This document shows positions 45,201 to 53,619 of a DNA stretch of 64,000 nt, in pieces (within the stretch, counting starts at the first letter, position 1; each line of letters starts with the position of its first letter). The notes under the pieces were generated by a model that was given only the letters and a program-made list of their open reading frames with translations, was not told where the DNA came from and did not search any database. A program made the translations under genes and the position numbers. Origin of the DNA: Aquimarina sp. MMG016 (GTDB taxonomy: Bacteria; Bacteroidota; Bacteroidia; Flavobacteriales; Flavobacteriaceae); contig NZ_JAGJEA010000007.1 in NCBI RefSeq assembly GCF_018100805.1, positions 165,147-229,146 of the forward strand, read 5' to 3'.

Positions 45201-45531
45201 TGTAAATGGAAACCTTGTAGTAGGAACAGGGCTGCCTAGAGAATATGAATCTACAGAAGAGACGCATATAACATTAGATATTACGGGGAAAGCTACAGTA
45301 TATTTTGATCTGGGGCTTCGTAATAGAAGAAGTGGAAAGAGGGATAACTTAGCTGTAATCAGTTTTGAGATTATTAATAGAAAAAATGGTACAAAACTGT
45401 ATAACAGCAACGTAAATATGTATCAATTGGTTGCCTTAGGGTGGCAATCTAAATATAAAGATTGTCATGGTGGTAATAGTAATCAATGGAGTCCTGGTGC
45501 ATCATCATTTAGAGGTTGGACTATTCAATAA
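39223..45531 (+). CDS. Giant secreted RHS-N-terminal-like protein (2102 aa)
   Basis: A large exported protein with a long N-terminal signal region. Residues ~45-110 match the start common to Bacteroidota RHS/YD proteins: 'FTPIGTSDMVNLSSGNFNYNIPIMDVGGYPLNLAYDS' and 'QEASWVGLGWNLNVGQINRQVRGIPDDFKGD'. The rest is beta-rich, with scattered 'YTYDYTLEDG'-type strands but no RHS core, so it seems to be an RHS-like cocoon segment without the core. Thrombospondin type 3 (Asp-rich, calcium-binding) repeats lie at ~1888-1930 ('DNDGEIDDEDNCP', 'DYDGDGIGDACDDDP'). The C-terminal ~160 residues form a further beta domain. The following LRR gene starts 62 nt later. Function is unknown; a shell or adhesin partner of the RHS protein is possible. 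Confidence 0.7.
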   Translation: MINTIRKSRVTKIIASYLAIQMIVQMTQPMQLWALTSGPSQPEFNAFTPIGTSDMVNLSSGNFNYNIPIMDVGGYPLNLAYDSSVTMDQEASWVGLGWNLNVGQINRQVRGIPDDFKGDEIIYENNMKDNVTVGVYAGLDPQIFGVETSDEVNISVGVNLKYNNYSGISFSPSYGLSFELSDNVTVGMNVETSATDGATISPNVSLKAGIGSYADQAITGALNAGVSYNSNKGLSDFSLSGGVSMKKRDFERVNDGEFTGYTSSESKAGPMSLASGSGRLSFINNTLTPRKRTAFRDINGTVSVSIGADVWGLDGELEVSATGAVQQIKDKIKPEKAYGYEFTGFATPNDVLDYNREKDQAISKTTLVLPTASYSYDTYTVQGQGTGGMFRPFRSQVGQINDEFVLDESASFKLGVEIEPGSGFHTGVNFTDAPSKSYTGIWDTRALQHFKQTREDKREDNEKLDYEPVYFKYVGEPRVDQDQKLFDDLGGYSPIALKIGGSKKSFDKYASNQFRVKKYKPNGSPDYQDLPSFSKKFKRSNRDVRNQNVQKISAEELKHFYKESYSKTRINTNAKPHHTAEVRVQNADGSTYVFGETAYNTLKREVTFTTDSRNYNCATGVVTYNGNEDSVNNKSGIDNFFNATNTPPYAHTYLLSSVFSSDYEDVEGDGPTDDDLGAYTKFSYKTFNDYKWRVPYAANTASYNAGLNTDPSDQKGSYIYGEKELKYIDKIETKTHIAIFDLSKRKDGKGVNSKNGGGSASGPSMYKIDKIRLYSKPEYKKYETVLEDNNPNNDPSPSVVSPIKVAHFVYDYSQCKGVDNNLGGNLNTNELRNEGGKLTLKEVYFTYRNSKMGKYTPYQFDYDGFNPDYNLKSYDVWGNYKPNIDGGCNTQDPITAPEFPFVQQLDRELQDQYASAWALTSINLPSGGKIDLTYESDDYQYVQDRDTMQMFKVVGAGTSNQTTTPEANQKLYKYSGDNDARYLYVKLPDETNILSSSAFKAKYLKGEANKPIYFRFLMNMTKAGALSTGNNNFDYVTGYFEKEGDVNVFSANSSIYAAIPMKFTDMEGGFSGNKSVNPISKAGWYFGRKYLNGWVYGINMDMRNESVESIAKKVVSSFAAIKDIFSGPNGKLRSNEYLCAQRFVPEKSWIRLSTPKNYKLGGGTRVKKLVMKDQWNKMVDPSISENNQRYAKEYGQTYDYTLEDGSTSGVATYEPNMSKENPFVEPFYNDGERLVAPREVSYVEKPFGESFFPGATVTYSRITVSNLAREGITKHATGKVVTEYFTSKDYPTKVDYTDIDSPDNFATNQNQFLANLLKGLVGAPVRTKNEYALSQGFVVHTNDMNGKMRMQKVFAEGQDKPLSSVEYKYSTQENNVAKLNNTLPVIFKDGKIEDRQVGVDYDVVTDFRESYSRSQTKGYKGNLVVLIIGVFPLPIPLIVPSSTTLENVAHTTITTKVVHTTAVMNEKVAMDLGSKVSTINEAWDAETGQVLLTRTINEFDDEYYNFNFPAYWGYDNMSQASRNIGITGVLKRSGQYFTISNAKKYFTFGDEIMARYKDGISSEFMRLWVVGFNTSGNGVLLMNKNGSIINKGQGPSIPGDINFKIVRSGYRNQQVANMGAITMMKSPIPDKDAAGNYLGKIDTGTFTLQPNTTVTNNQRIVNASAVEYDDFWNCQCESQLPFAPQELGGADLRDIIQSDYPFEDPFNPYLYNAKGEWRAKRSYAYLTERDQVNEGVVSQVDTRREGYFKEFTPYYALLNGKWQKSTNADDAWTFASEVTQYSPFGAELENKDALNRYSAAQYGYNYTLPTAVSSNSRYRDMAMDGFEDYSYARVDEAHFNFKKSTDSDGVEGIKISDTYAHSGRNSVLIPANDEAQFERNLIGELPEDTDFDNDGEIDDEDNCPYTPNNQYDYDGDGIGDACDDDPVPQILRAEGLLGIYRVDHRNNGINDSNGIFEYCNGRRARFVIHGNPNEKIAYRVGVPHYEDRGFGGFVNGNLVVGTGLPREYESTEETHITLDITGKATVYFDLGLRNRRSGKRDNLAVISFEIINRKNGTKLYNSNVNMYQLVALGWQSKYKDCHGGNSNQWSPGASSFRGWTIQ

Positions 45532-45593
45532 TATTATTGATTAACCAATAAAATCAATTGACAAGAAAGCATACAAAATTAGATAAATAATTT

Positions 45594-48500
45594 ATGAAAA
45601 ATCTAACACACATAACATCGAGGTTTATAATACAGGGCTTATTGATGCTGATATTCATATGTAGTAGTGTATCTGCTGTTGCGCAAGTGCCTCCTGCAGA
45701 GCGACAAGCATTAATTGATCTGTATAATGCTACGGATGGGGATAACTGGACTAATACTGTAGCAGGTAACCAACCTTGGTTAATTAATGACCCTAGCTCT
45801 CCAGTTAGTGATTGGTTTGGAGTTACTGTGGTTGATGGTAAAATTGTCGAACTGACTTTACAGGATAATATGCTTTCAGGAGTTATTCCAGCTAGTATAG
45901 GTAATCTATTAAATTTAGAAACACTTTGGTTGCATAAAAATAATTTACAAGGTAATATACCTTCAGAACTTGGTGATTTAGTTTCTCTTAAAAAATTATT
46001 GTTGAATCAGAATGGTTTAACAGGGGAATTACCTGTTTCTCTTGCACAATTATCAAGTTTAGATACTATTTGGTTAACTAGTAATAATTTGTCTGGAAAT
46101 ATTCCTGATTGGTTAGGAAACCTTATATCTCTTAAACAACTTCTATTGTCAAATAACCAATTTGATGGAACTATTCCATCTTCATTGGGACAATTAACTT
46201 TATTAGAAACCTTATGGTTAAGTTATAATCAACTAACAGGTGACATTCCTTTAGAAATAAAGCAGTTAGCCAATTTAACACAGTTTTATTTAAATAATAA
46301 TCAACTTTCTGGCACAATTCCTGCTGAAATCGCTGAATTGCAAAACCTTAATTTTTTACGTTTCCAGAGTAATAATTTTGTTTTCTCTGATTTCGAATTA
46401 GAACATAATACGTTTCTAAATAATATGACAGGTTTTTATGAATACTCTCCCCAGGCCAAAGTAGATCAAACAGAAACTCGTGCAGTAATAGAAGGTTTTG
46501 GAATTACATTAACCAGTACAGCCTTAACCAGCCCTAATAATACCTACCAATGGTATAAAGATGGGGTGGCTATTTCTGGGGCAACCAGTAAAGAGTATAT
46601 CATTACTAATGCAACTAATGCCGTAGCTGGAGTATATCACTTTACAGCGACTAATAGTATTGTTACAGACCTTGCTATAGAACGCAATCCTATTACTATA
46701 ACGGTAGTTCCCGATACCTGCGGTGTTTCTGATGTACAGAGAGATGCATTATTAGATCTTTATAATGCCTCAAATGGCGATAGCTGGACTAATACCTTGG
46801 CAAATAATCAGCCTTGGGATATTAATATCCCGGTATGTGATTGGTATGGTGTAACTGTGGTGGATGGCCGTGTAACCGTTTTAAACCTCGATAACAATGC
46901 TCTAGAGGGTACATTACCCGATTCTATGATCAATTTAGAATATCTAACTAGTTTAGATTTAGGTAACAATAGCCTTTCAGGAGTAATCACACCATCTATA
47001 GGGGCATTACTAGAACTAACTTCGGTATCATTAGATAATAATAATTTTATAGGTAATATCCCACCAACATTAGGAAGTTTATCAAATTTGGTGACTTTAG
47101 AATTAGGAAACAATAATTTAATAGGTAGTATCCCTATTGCAATTTGTAACCTCAGAAACTTACAAGTATTAGATTTATCATTCAACCAATTATCAGAAGT
47201 TCTAGTTAGCCAACTAGGATTGTTAACTCAGTTAAGGCGTTTAGATCTTAGCCACAATGAGTTTGAAGGAACAGTACACTCCAGAATTGCGAGTCTTAGT
47301 AACCTGGAGTATCTGGCTATTAATGATAACCAATTATCAGGTGCAATTCCGATTACGCTTTTTGAAACCTCAAAACTCGAAGAGTTTTACTTCCAGAATA
47401 ATCAATTCATATTCTCAAATTTCGAAAGTAAACATCCTGATTATGTTAATTACCTTAATGTAGGTTATACATATCTTCCACAGAATAAGACAGATAATGT
47501 TGAGATTAAGAATGTAAGTGTTGGTAACAGTATTACTTTATCAACAGTAATGTCAAGTAATAGTAATAACTATCAATGGTTCAAAAATGATCAACCTATT
47601 ACGGAAGCAACGGATAGAGAGTTTGTTATAGAAGCAGCTTCTTTAAATGATGCCGGTACGTATTACGTAAGTGTAACTAATACTGTGGTTACTGGGTTGA
47701 CCTTAGAGCGTAACCCAATTACAGTAGAAGTTAAAACGACTTGTAATGTTTCAGATGGTGAGCGACAAGCATTAATCGACATTTACAATGCTACTAATGG
47801 AGCTAACTGGACGAATACTAGTATTGGAGATCAGGTTTGGTTGATTAATGATCCTCAATCTTCAATCTGTGATTGGCACGGTGTTATTGTTGAAAATGAC
47901 ACAGTCGTAGGATTAAATTTGTTTAATAACAATCTTATGGGTACGCTACCAGATGTATTCGCTAATCTTCCATCCTTAACTACTATTCAGGTTAATAATA
48001 ATGCTATAAGAGGTACTTTACCTTCTTCAATAACTGGATTAGCAAGTTTAACAACATTAAATATAGACCATAACAACTATCTTTTTGCAGACTTAGAAAA
48101 TGATTTTAATACGTACCAAACTCAATTAGGAGTTAATTTTATCTATAGCCCGCAAGCTGAGGTAGAAGCTCCAGATACCAAAGTGATTGCTGTTGGGTCT
48201 TCGGTAACACTAGAAACCAATGTTTTTACAAGTCTTAATAATACATATCAATGGTTTAAGGATGGAGTATTAATTAATGGGGCTACCTCATTGATATATA
48301 CTATACCTACAACCACAATAACAGACGCTGGAGAATATTATTTAGAAGCGAGTAATACCAATGTCTCAGGACTCACAATTAAGCGGAATAGTATTAAAGT
48401 AGAAATTACAGCTGTAGATGATACATGTAGAGTGTCAGAAGCAGAGAAACAAGCTTTGATAGACCTATATAATAGTACTAATGGAGCTAATTGGACAAAT

Positions 48501-51500
48501 AATGCCAATTGGTTAACCGACGCACCTGTTTGCGATTGGTATGGAGTTACTGTGGATAATGGAAAAGTAGCTAATTTAAGTTTCTCTAGAAATAATTTAT
48601 CAGGTGTTTTACCAGAGTCTATCGGAGACCTGAAACATCTAAGCCTAATTAATTTTAACAGCAATGCGATTGAAGGGACGCTTCCTAATCGAATGTCAGA
48701 GCTTAAAAACTTGGTTGTATTACATTTAGGCGGTAACCAATTAAGTGGAAGTTTTCCGGAAGTAGTATTCAATTTGAATAAGCTCTCAGATTTACGCCTT
48801 AATTTCAACAATTTTACAGGTGAACTGCCTCGAAATTGGGAACAACTACCTAATATAAGATTCCTTTATCTTCAATATAATAATTTCACAGGAAATATTC
48901 CTTCCGAACTTTCTGAGCTAAAGAGATTAGGGTCTATGTATTTGTCAGATAATCAGTTTACAGGTAGTATCCCTTCAGAATTAGGACTGTTAAATGACCT
49001 AAAAGTGTTAACACTTAATAAAAATAATCTGTCAGGTCCTATCCCTGTAGAACTAGGGAATTTGACAGGACTAATCATCCTTAGGTTAAGTGATAATCAA
49101 TTAACGGGGAGTATTCCAGATGAATTTAAAAAACTAACTTCATTAGAAACGTTGGATATTAAAGCAAATGAACTTTCTGGAACTATTCCTTCTGAAATAG
49201 CAAGCTTTAATAACTTTAAGTATTTCTTTTTAGAAAGAAACAACTTTATTTTTTCTGATTTTGAATCCATGTTTTATGATCTTCAAGCTAAACTAGGGAC
49301 AAATTTCGGATACAGTCCACAGGCTCAGATTGATCAGGTTGAAAATCGTGATGTAGTTTCAGGACAATCGGTAACATTAACTACAAGTTTGATAAGCCAA
49401 AACAATAAATACCAATGGTATAAAGATGGAAACTCTATTCCAGGGGCTACTAATAAAGAGTACATTATTGATACTGCAAGCGAAGCTGATGCTGGAATTT
49501 ATACGGTAAGAGTTACCAATGAAATCGTTACCGGATTGACATTAGAGCGTAACCCAATAACATTGTCGATTATAAATATTGCAAATTGCGAAGTTTCTGA
49601 TGAAGAACGTTTAGCCTTAATTGACTTCTATTTGTCGACAGGGGGAGCAAGCTGGACCAATACAGTTGCGAATAATCAGGCGTGGACGATCGATGATCCT
49701 AATTCCTCAGTATGTAATTGGTACGGTGTTACGGTAAGTGAGGATGCTAAAGTAATTGGAATCCAATTGCCAAATAATAATATTAGAGGGGAATTACCTA
49801 TCGCTTTAGAAAAATTAAAAGCCTTAAAAAACTTGGATTTGTCTAAGAACAGTATGGTAGGAGCTATCCCTGGATGGATAGGTTACCTGACTAATTTAGA
49901 GGTAGTTAATCTGAGAGAAAATGTGTTAACCGGAGCTATTCCATCTGAAATAGGAGATTTAAGCAAGCTTAAAATTCTTGACCTGGGAATAAACCGTTTA
50001 TGTTGTAAGATACCTGAATCAATAGGTAACCTCATAAGTATGGAGTACTTTGATGTGAGTGTTAATAAACTAGAAGGAGAACTACCAGAAGGTTTATGGA
50101 CCATATCCCCATTACGAGAGGTCAGGTTACAAGACAATACATTACGAGGTAGAATTTCTGAAGCAATTTCCAATCTTCAAAATTTACAGGTATTGTGGTT
50201 GTCTGAAAATAGTTTTTCAGGAGAATTCCCACAGAGTATTGCAGAGATCTTTAGCCTATATAGTATTCGATTAAATAATAACTCTTTTAGAGGAGATTTA
50301 GCGAAATTAATTCAGAATTTAAATTTACCACAAACTGATATTCAGATTCATAATAATGCTTTTGTGTTTAGTGATTTTGAACCAGAACATCCTTTATATA
50401 GAGATAACTTGACTACTTATGTGTACTCACCACAGGCACGTGTAGACAGGACCGAATATATTAATGTAGAGCTAGGAGGAACAGCCACGTTATTTACGGA
50501 AGCATTAACCAGTCCTAATAATACCTATCGTTGGTACAGAGAAGATGGAACATTAGTAAAGGAGACTACTTTACGAGAGATTACTGTAAATAACATTACT
50601 GAAGCAGATTTAGGAGGGTACTATTTCTTGGCGACCAATAGTACTATTGAGGAATTAACTTTAGAACGTAATAGAATATACTTACAACTTCCAGATACAA
50701 ATCCTGATAACCCTGGTACAAGTACACAATCCTTTTGTTTATCTCAGGGAGCGCCTATGGTTTCTGATTTGATTTCGCCAATACCTGGAGTGACTAATGT
50801 TACCTGGTATACTACAGAAACTGGAGGTTTACCTTTATTATCATCAGCTTTTTTAATAGAAGAATCATTAACCTATTGGGCAGAATCTAATGTTAACGAG
50901 CCAAGAGTTCCACTAAGGGTAAATATAAGTCCCGGAGCACCCGGATTACCAGAAGAGGATTATCAGCAGTTTACAATTGTGCAGTCTGCTACAGTAGGAG
51001 ACTTGCAGATTACTGGAGATACAATTACTTGGTACAATAGCCCTGGTGGTGGTGTACAATATAACCTGACTGATAGCTTAGTAGATGGAGGAATATACTA
51101 TGCTCAGCAGGGTAATAATGCTTGTCGATTTGCAGTAACGGTAGAAATAGGAGTGTTTGATCCTTCAGGAGATGAATGGCAGTCTTTCTGTTCTTCTTCA
51201 TACCCTAAGATATCTGATATTGAAGTTGAAAAAACACATATAGAAAATACAATTATTTGGTATAAAAACCCTACCGGGACTGATCAATATACCATTGAAG
51301 AGCCTTTAGAAGATAATAAAACCTATTATGTAGCTCAACGTGATAACTTAGGAAACGAAAGTAGAAGGAAAGCTATTAAAATAAATATATATAATGTTCC
51401 TCCCCCTACTGTCACAGAATTGCAACAGACATTTTATTCAAGTGATCCCGTCTATATATCAGATTTAAGAGCTATAGGAAATAATGTTCAATGGTTTGAT

Positions 51501-52790
51501 GATCCTTATGAAGGAACAGCATATGGGTCAAATGAAGTTTTAGTACATGGACAAACCTATTATGCAGCTCAGTCAGATACAAATTGTGATGCAGCTGATA
51601 ATATCTGTTGTACGAGTACAGACAGAATCGAAGTTACGGTATCTATTTTAGAAGAAGAACCTCCTTCATTGGTTGGTTGTGAATTGTTTAGACCTCAACC
51701 AGGAGCACGATATGTCATCAATGGATGGGTAAGAGAAGATGGGGTACTGGCTGTAAATCCTGTAACACAGTATTTTAATAATAGCGAGGCTAGCAGTTTA
51801 TTCGTAGAATTATTAAATCACTTAAAAGACAAATTAATATCAGATGACCCTGATGAGAGGAATCTGCCTATGGAATATTTACCAGAAGCAGAAAGTAGAA
51901 AATATGATGTATTAGTTCCTTTTATTAACAAACTGTCTGAAGGAAGTAAAAACTTTACAGTATATGATTTTAAACCTGTAAAGGAAAGACAATACGGACA
52001 AGGACCGGAAAGAACAATTGGTTTTTCATTTAGGTTAGATCCAAGTACAAATGCACCAATATTTAAATATATTACTCCTAATGTAAGGTATAGAACACAA
52101 AGAGGAAGATTAATATCATTAAGTTATCACTATCCATTATTAAATCAGCCCTCTTTAGAGTTAATATTCACGGATATTACTATCAATAATTCAAGTTTCC
52201 GTTTAGAATCTTCATTTAGTATCGAAGGAGGAGCATATACATACCAACCAAATGGGGGTATAGTCGATAGACCTAGTAGCTCAATTTTATTACCCTCTTA
52301 TGACAAGTTTGACTATATACCTGACCCAGATTATGAGGTAATGGATTATGCGAATTCACTATTGAAGTTGACCTACAGAAATAGTGAAGGGAATGACATT
52401 CCAATGGCAGTTGAGGATATCGAATTCCGTCCGATGGGAGCTATTATTGATGGATGGCAACAGGTTTCGGTAGATTTTAGAATTCCTTTTGAAGCCGTGA
52501 ATATGGTGATATCATTAGAAAGTAGATTAACCAATGGAGCAGCGTCTAACCTTAACGTATATTTTGATGATATCAGAATGCATCCATTCGATGGTAATAT
52601 GAAAACATTTGTGTACGATCCTGTTACTCAACGATTACAAGCCGAATTAGACGAAAACAACTATGCAACTTACTATGAATATGATCAGGAAGGTGGATTG
52701 ATTAGAGTCAAAAAAGAAACAGAAAGAGGAATTTATACCATACAAGAAACTAGATCAGGAAATTCTAAATTAAATAATTCAGGACGATAA
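45594..52790 (+). CDS. Giant LRR/Ig surface protein (2398 aa) with RHS-like C-terminus
   Basis: An exported protein (signal ends 'VSAVAQ', residues 1-31). Five modules begin at residues 32, 376, 717, 945 and 1332. Each has an LRR N-cap of plant-like form ('ERQALIDLYNATNGDNWTNT...W...CDWYGVTV'), a run of leucine-rich repeats of the 'LxxLxxLxLxxNxLxGxIPxxI' type, and an Ig-like domain ('YSPQAKVDQTE... NTYQWYKDG...ERNPITI'). The modules span to about residue 1700. Then come Ig/SprB-like repeats ('EPLEDNKTYYVAQ'), a beta-sandwich (~2010-2330), and a short YD/RHS-like end 'VYDPVTQRLQAELDENNYATYYEYDQEGG'. The cysteine pair is missing from module 1 in both places. It is likely a surface binding or adhesion protein. 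Intermodule DNA similarity makes recombination plausible. Confidence 0.85.
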   Translation: MKNLTHITSRFIIQGLLMLIFICSSVSAVAQVPPAERQALIDLYNATDGDNWTNTVAGNQPWLINDPSSPVSDWFGVTVVDGKIVELTLQDNMLSGVIPASIGNLLNLETLWLHKNNLQGNIPSELGDLVSLKKLLLNQNGLTGELPVSLAQLSSLDTIWLTSNNLSGNIPDWLGNLISLKQLLLSNNQFDGTIPSSLGQLTLLETLWLSYNQLTGDIPLEIKQLANLTQFYLNNNQLSGTIPAEIAELQNLNFLRFQSNNFVFSDFELEHNTFLNNMTGFYEYSPQAKVDQTETRAVIEGFGITLTSTALTSPNNTYQWYKDGVAISGATSKEYIITNATNAVAGVYHFTATNSIVTDLAIERNPITITVVPDTCGVSDVQRDALLDLYNASNGDSWTNTLANNQPWDINIPVCDWYGVTVVDGRVTVLNLDNNALEGTLPDSMINLEYLTSLDLGNNSLSGVITPSIGALLELTSVSLDNNNFIGNIPPTLGSLSNLVTLELGNNNLIGSIPIAICNLRNLQVLDLSFNQLSEVLVSQLGLLTQLRRLDLSHNEFEGTVHSRIASLSNLEYLAINDNQLSGAIPITLFETSKLEEFYFQNNQFIFSNFESKHPDYVNYLNVGYTYLPQNKTDNVEIKNVSVGNSITLSTVMSSNSNNYQWFKNDQPITEATDREFVIEAASLNDAGTYYVSVTNTVVTGLTLERNPITVEVKTTCNVSDGERQALIDIYNATNGANWTNTSIGDQVWLINDPQSSICDWHGVIVENDTVVGLNLFNNNLMGTLPDVFANLPSLTTIQVNNNAIRGTLPSSITGLASLTTLNIDHNNYLFADLENDFNTYQTQLGVNFIYSPQAEVEAPDTKVIAVGSSVTLETNVFTSLNNTYQWFKDGVLINGATSLIYTIPTTTITDAGEYYLEASNTNVSGLTIKRNSIKVEITAVDDTCRVSEAEKQALIDLYNSTNGANWTNNANWLTDAPVCDWYGVTVDNGKVANLSFSRNNLSGVLPESIGDLKHLSLINFNSNAIEGTLPNRMSELKNLVVLHLGGNQLSGSFPEVVFNLNKLSDLRLNFNNFTGELPRNWEQLPNIRFLYLQYNNFTGNIPSELSELKRLGSMYLSDNQFTGSIPSELGLLNDLKVLTLNKNNLSGPIPVELGNLTGLIILRLSDNQLTGSIPDEFKKLTSLETLDIKANELSGTIPSEIASFNNFKYFFLERNNFIFSDFESMFYDLQAKLGTNFGYSPQAQIDQVENRDVVSGQSVTLTTSLISQNNKYQWYKDGNSIPGATNKEYIIDTASEADAGIYTVRVTNEIVTGLTLERNPITLSIINIANCEVSDEERLALIDFYLSTGGASWTNTVANNQAWTIDDPNSSVCNWYGVTVSEDAKVIGIQLPNNNIRGELPIALEKLKALKNLDLSKNSMVGAIPGWIGYLTNLEVVNLRENVLTGAIPSEIGDLSKLKILDLGINRLCCKIPESIGNLISMEYFDVSVNKLEGELPEGLWTISPLREVRLQDNTLRGRISEAISNLQNLQVLWLSENSFSGEFPQSIAEIFSLYSIRLNNNSFRGDLAKLIQNLNLPQTDIQIHNNAFVFSDFEPEHPLYRDNLTTYVYSPQARVDRTEYINVELGGTATLFTEALTSPNNTYRWYREDGTLVKETTLREITVNNITEADLGGYYFLATNSTIEELTLERNRIYLQLPDTNPDNPGTSTQSFCLSQGAPMVSDLISPIPGVTNVTWYTTETGGLPLLSSAFLIEESLTYWAESNVNEPRVPLRVNISPGAPGLPEEDYQQFTIVQSATVGDLQITGDTITWYNSPGGGVQYNLTDSLVDGGIYYAQQGNNACRFAVTVEIGVFDPSGDEWQSFCSSSYPKISDIEVEKTHIENTIIWYKNPTGTDQYTIEEPLEDNKTYYVAQRDNLGNESRRKAIKINIYNVPPPTVTELQQTFYSSDPVYISDLRAIGNNVQWFDDPYEGTAYGSNEVLVHGQTYYAAQSDTNCDAADNICCTSTDRIEVTVSILEEEPPSLVGCELFRPQPGARYVINGWVREDGVLAVNPVTQYFNNSEASSLFVELLNHLKDKLISDDPDERNLPMEYLPEAESRKYDVLVPFINKLSEGSKNFTVYDFKPVKERQYGQGPERTIGFSFRLDPSTNAPIFKYITPNVRYRTQRGRLISLSYHYPLLNQPSLELIFTDITINNSSFRLESSFSIEGGAYTYQPNGGIVDRPSSSILLPSYDKFDYIPDPDYEVMDYANSLLKLTYRNSEGNDIPMAVEDIEFRPMGAIIDGWQQVSVDFRIPFEAVNMVISLESRLTNGAASNLNVYFDDIRMHPFDGNMKTFVYDPVTQRLQAELDENNYATYYEYDQEGGLIRVKKETERGIYTIQETRSGNSKLNNSGR

Positions 52791-52799
52791 TGAGATCTA

Positions 52800-52850
52800 G
52801 ACGATCAAAACAATCATTAAATACACACTGAAATGATTGTTTTGATGGTC
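52800..52850 (+). repeat. Long hairpin between the LRR and LolA-like genes
   Basis: GACGATCAAAACAATCATT pairs with AATGATTGTTTTGATGGTC (19 bp, one mismatch) around a 13-nt loop. There is no U run. It could limit readthrough or protect transcript ends within the operon. Confidence 0.65.
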
Positions 52851-52889
52851 AAAGATTCCATAGGGCTATGAAAATAATAAAATAAACAG

Positions 52890-53597
52890 ATGAAAAAGTT
52901 ATACATCATAACATTACTATTCATATTTGGAGCAGCTTCACAAGGTTTTTGCCAAATTGATACCAAAGAGGTACTGAATAAAGTAATGAAATTTTATAAG
53001 AACACTCCTTCTTATCAGATAGAGGCGACCTATAAAATGCTTCGTGGATTAACAGGAAATAATAGTACTGAAACCTATACCGGAGTAATGACTAAACAAG
53101 GTGATTATAATCGTTTTAGTGTATTGAATTCTGAAGTTATTCAGTCTTCAAAGTTTCGATTGACTTTGGATCATGATAGTAAAACTATGGTATATGCAAA
53201 TCAGGACAACCCAGGGATTAATAGTTCACCTTTAGATATAAGTAAATTCCTTGACTTTTTTGAAGCTTCCAAAGTGTCGGAAGAAGGTGGAGTACTGGTA
53301 TGCGAATTGATAAGTAGCAAACGCAATCAGCAAATGCCTTATGGTAAAATAGCATTATACATTGATAAGGCCACTTCTCAAGTAAAAAAACAGGTTTTCT
53401 ATTTTTCTACGCTGATACCCTTTAAGGAGGGTAATACTACTAAAATGGATTACGGTCGATTGGTTGTAGAATTAAAACATAAAAAGGCAATTAGCAATAC
53501 ATTCAATATGCAAGATTATGTTCATTTCTCCAATAATAACAAGGTAGAAGTAACAGAAAAATTTCAACAATATAAACTGATTAATCAGGTCAATTAA
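52890..53597 (+). CDS. LolA-like exported protein
   Basis: A 235-residue exported protein with a signal peptide ending 'GFCQ'. The rest has the beta-rich layout of LolA/LolB-type proteins: 'VLNKVMKFYKNTPSYQIEATYKML', 'YTGVMTKQGDYNRFSVLNSEVIQ', 'SKTMVYANQDNP' and 'KKQVFYFSTLIPF'. LolA proteins bind acyl chains and carry lipoproteins across the periplasm. Homology is inferred from pattern only. It sits between two giant surface proteins, 22 nt before the RHS gene, so it may be a dedicated assembly or targeting partner. Confidence 0.55.
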   Translation: MKKLYIITLLFIFGAASQGFCQIDTKEVLNKVMKFYKNTPSYQIEATYKMLRGLTGNNSTETYTGVMTKQGDYNRFSVLNSEVIQSSKFRLTLDHDSKTMVYANQDNPGINSSPLDISKFLDFFEASKVSEEGGVLVCELISSKRNQQMPYGKIALYIDKATSQVKKQVFYFSTLIPFKEGNTTKMDYGRLVVELKHKKAISNTFNMQDYVHFSNNNKVEVTEKFQQYKLINQVN

Positions 53598-53619
53598 AAA
53601 GTATACACATTCAAATCAT

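Noticed and set aside
45684..50700. CRISPR-like or satellite repeat array
   Set aside because: The repetition is coding: it keeps the reading frame and reflects LRR and Ig protein repeats.
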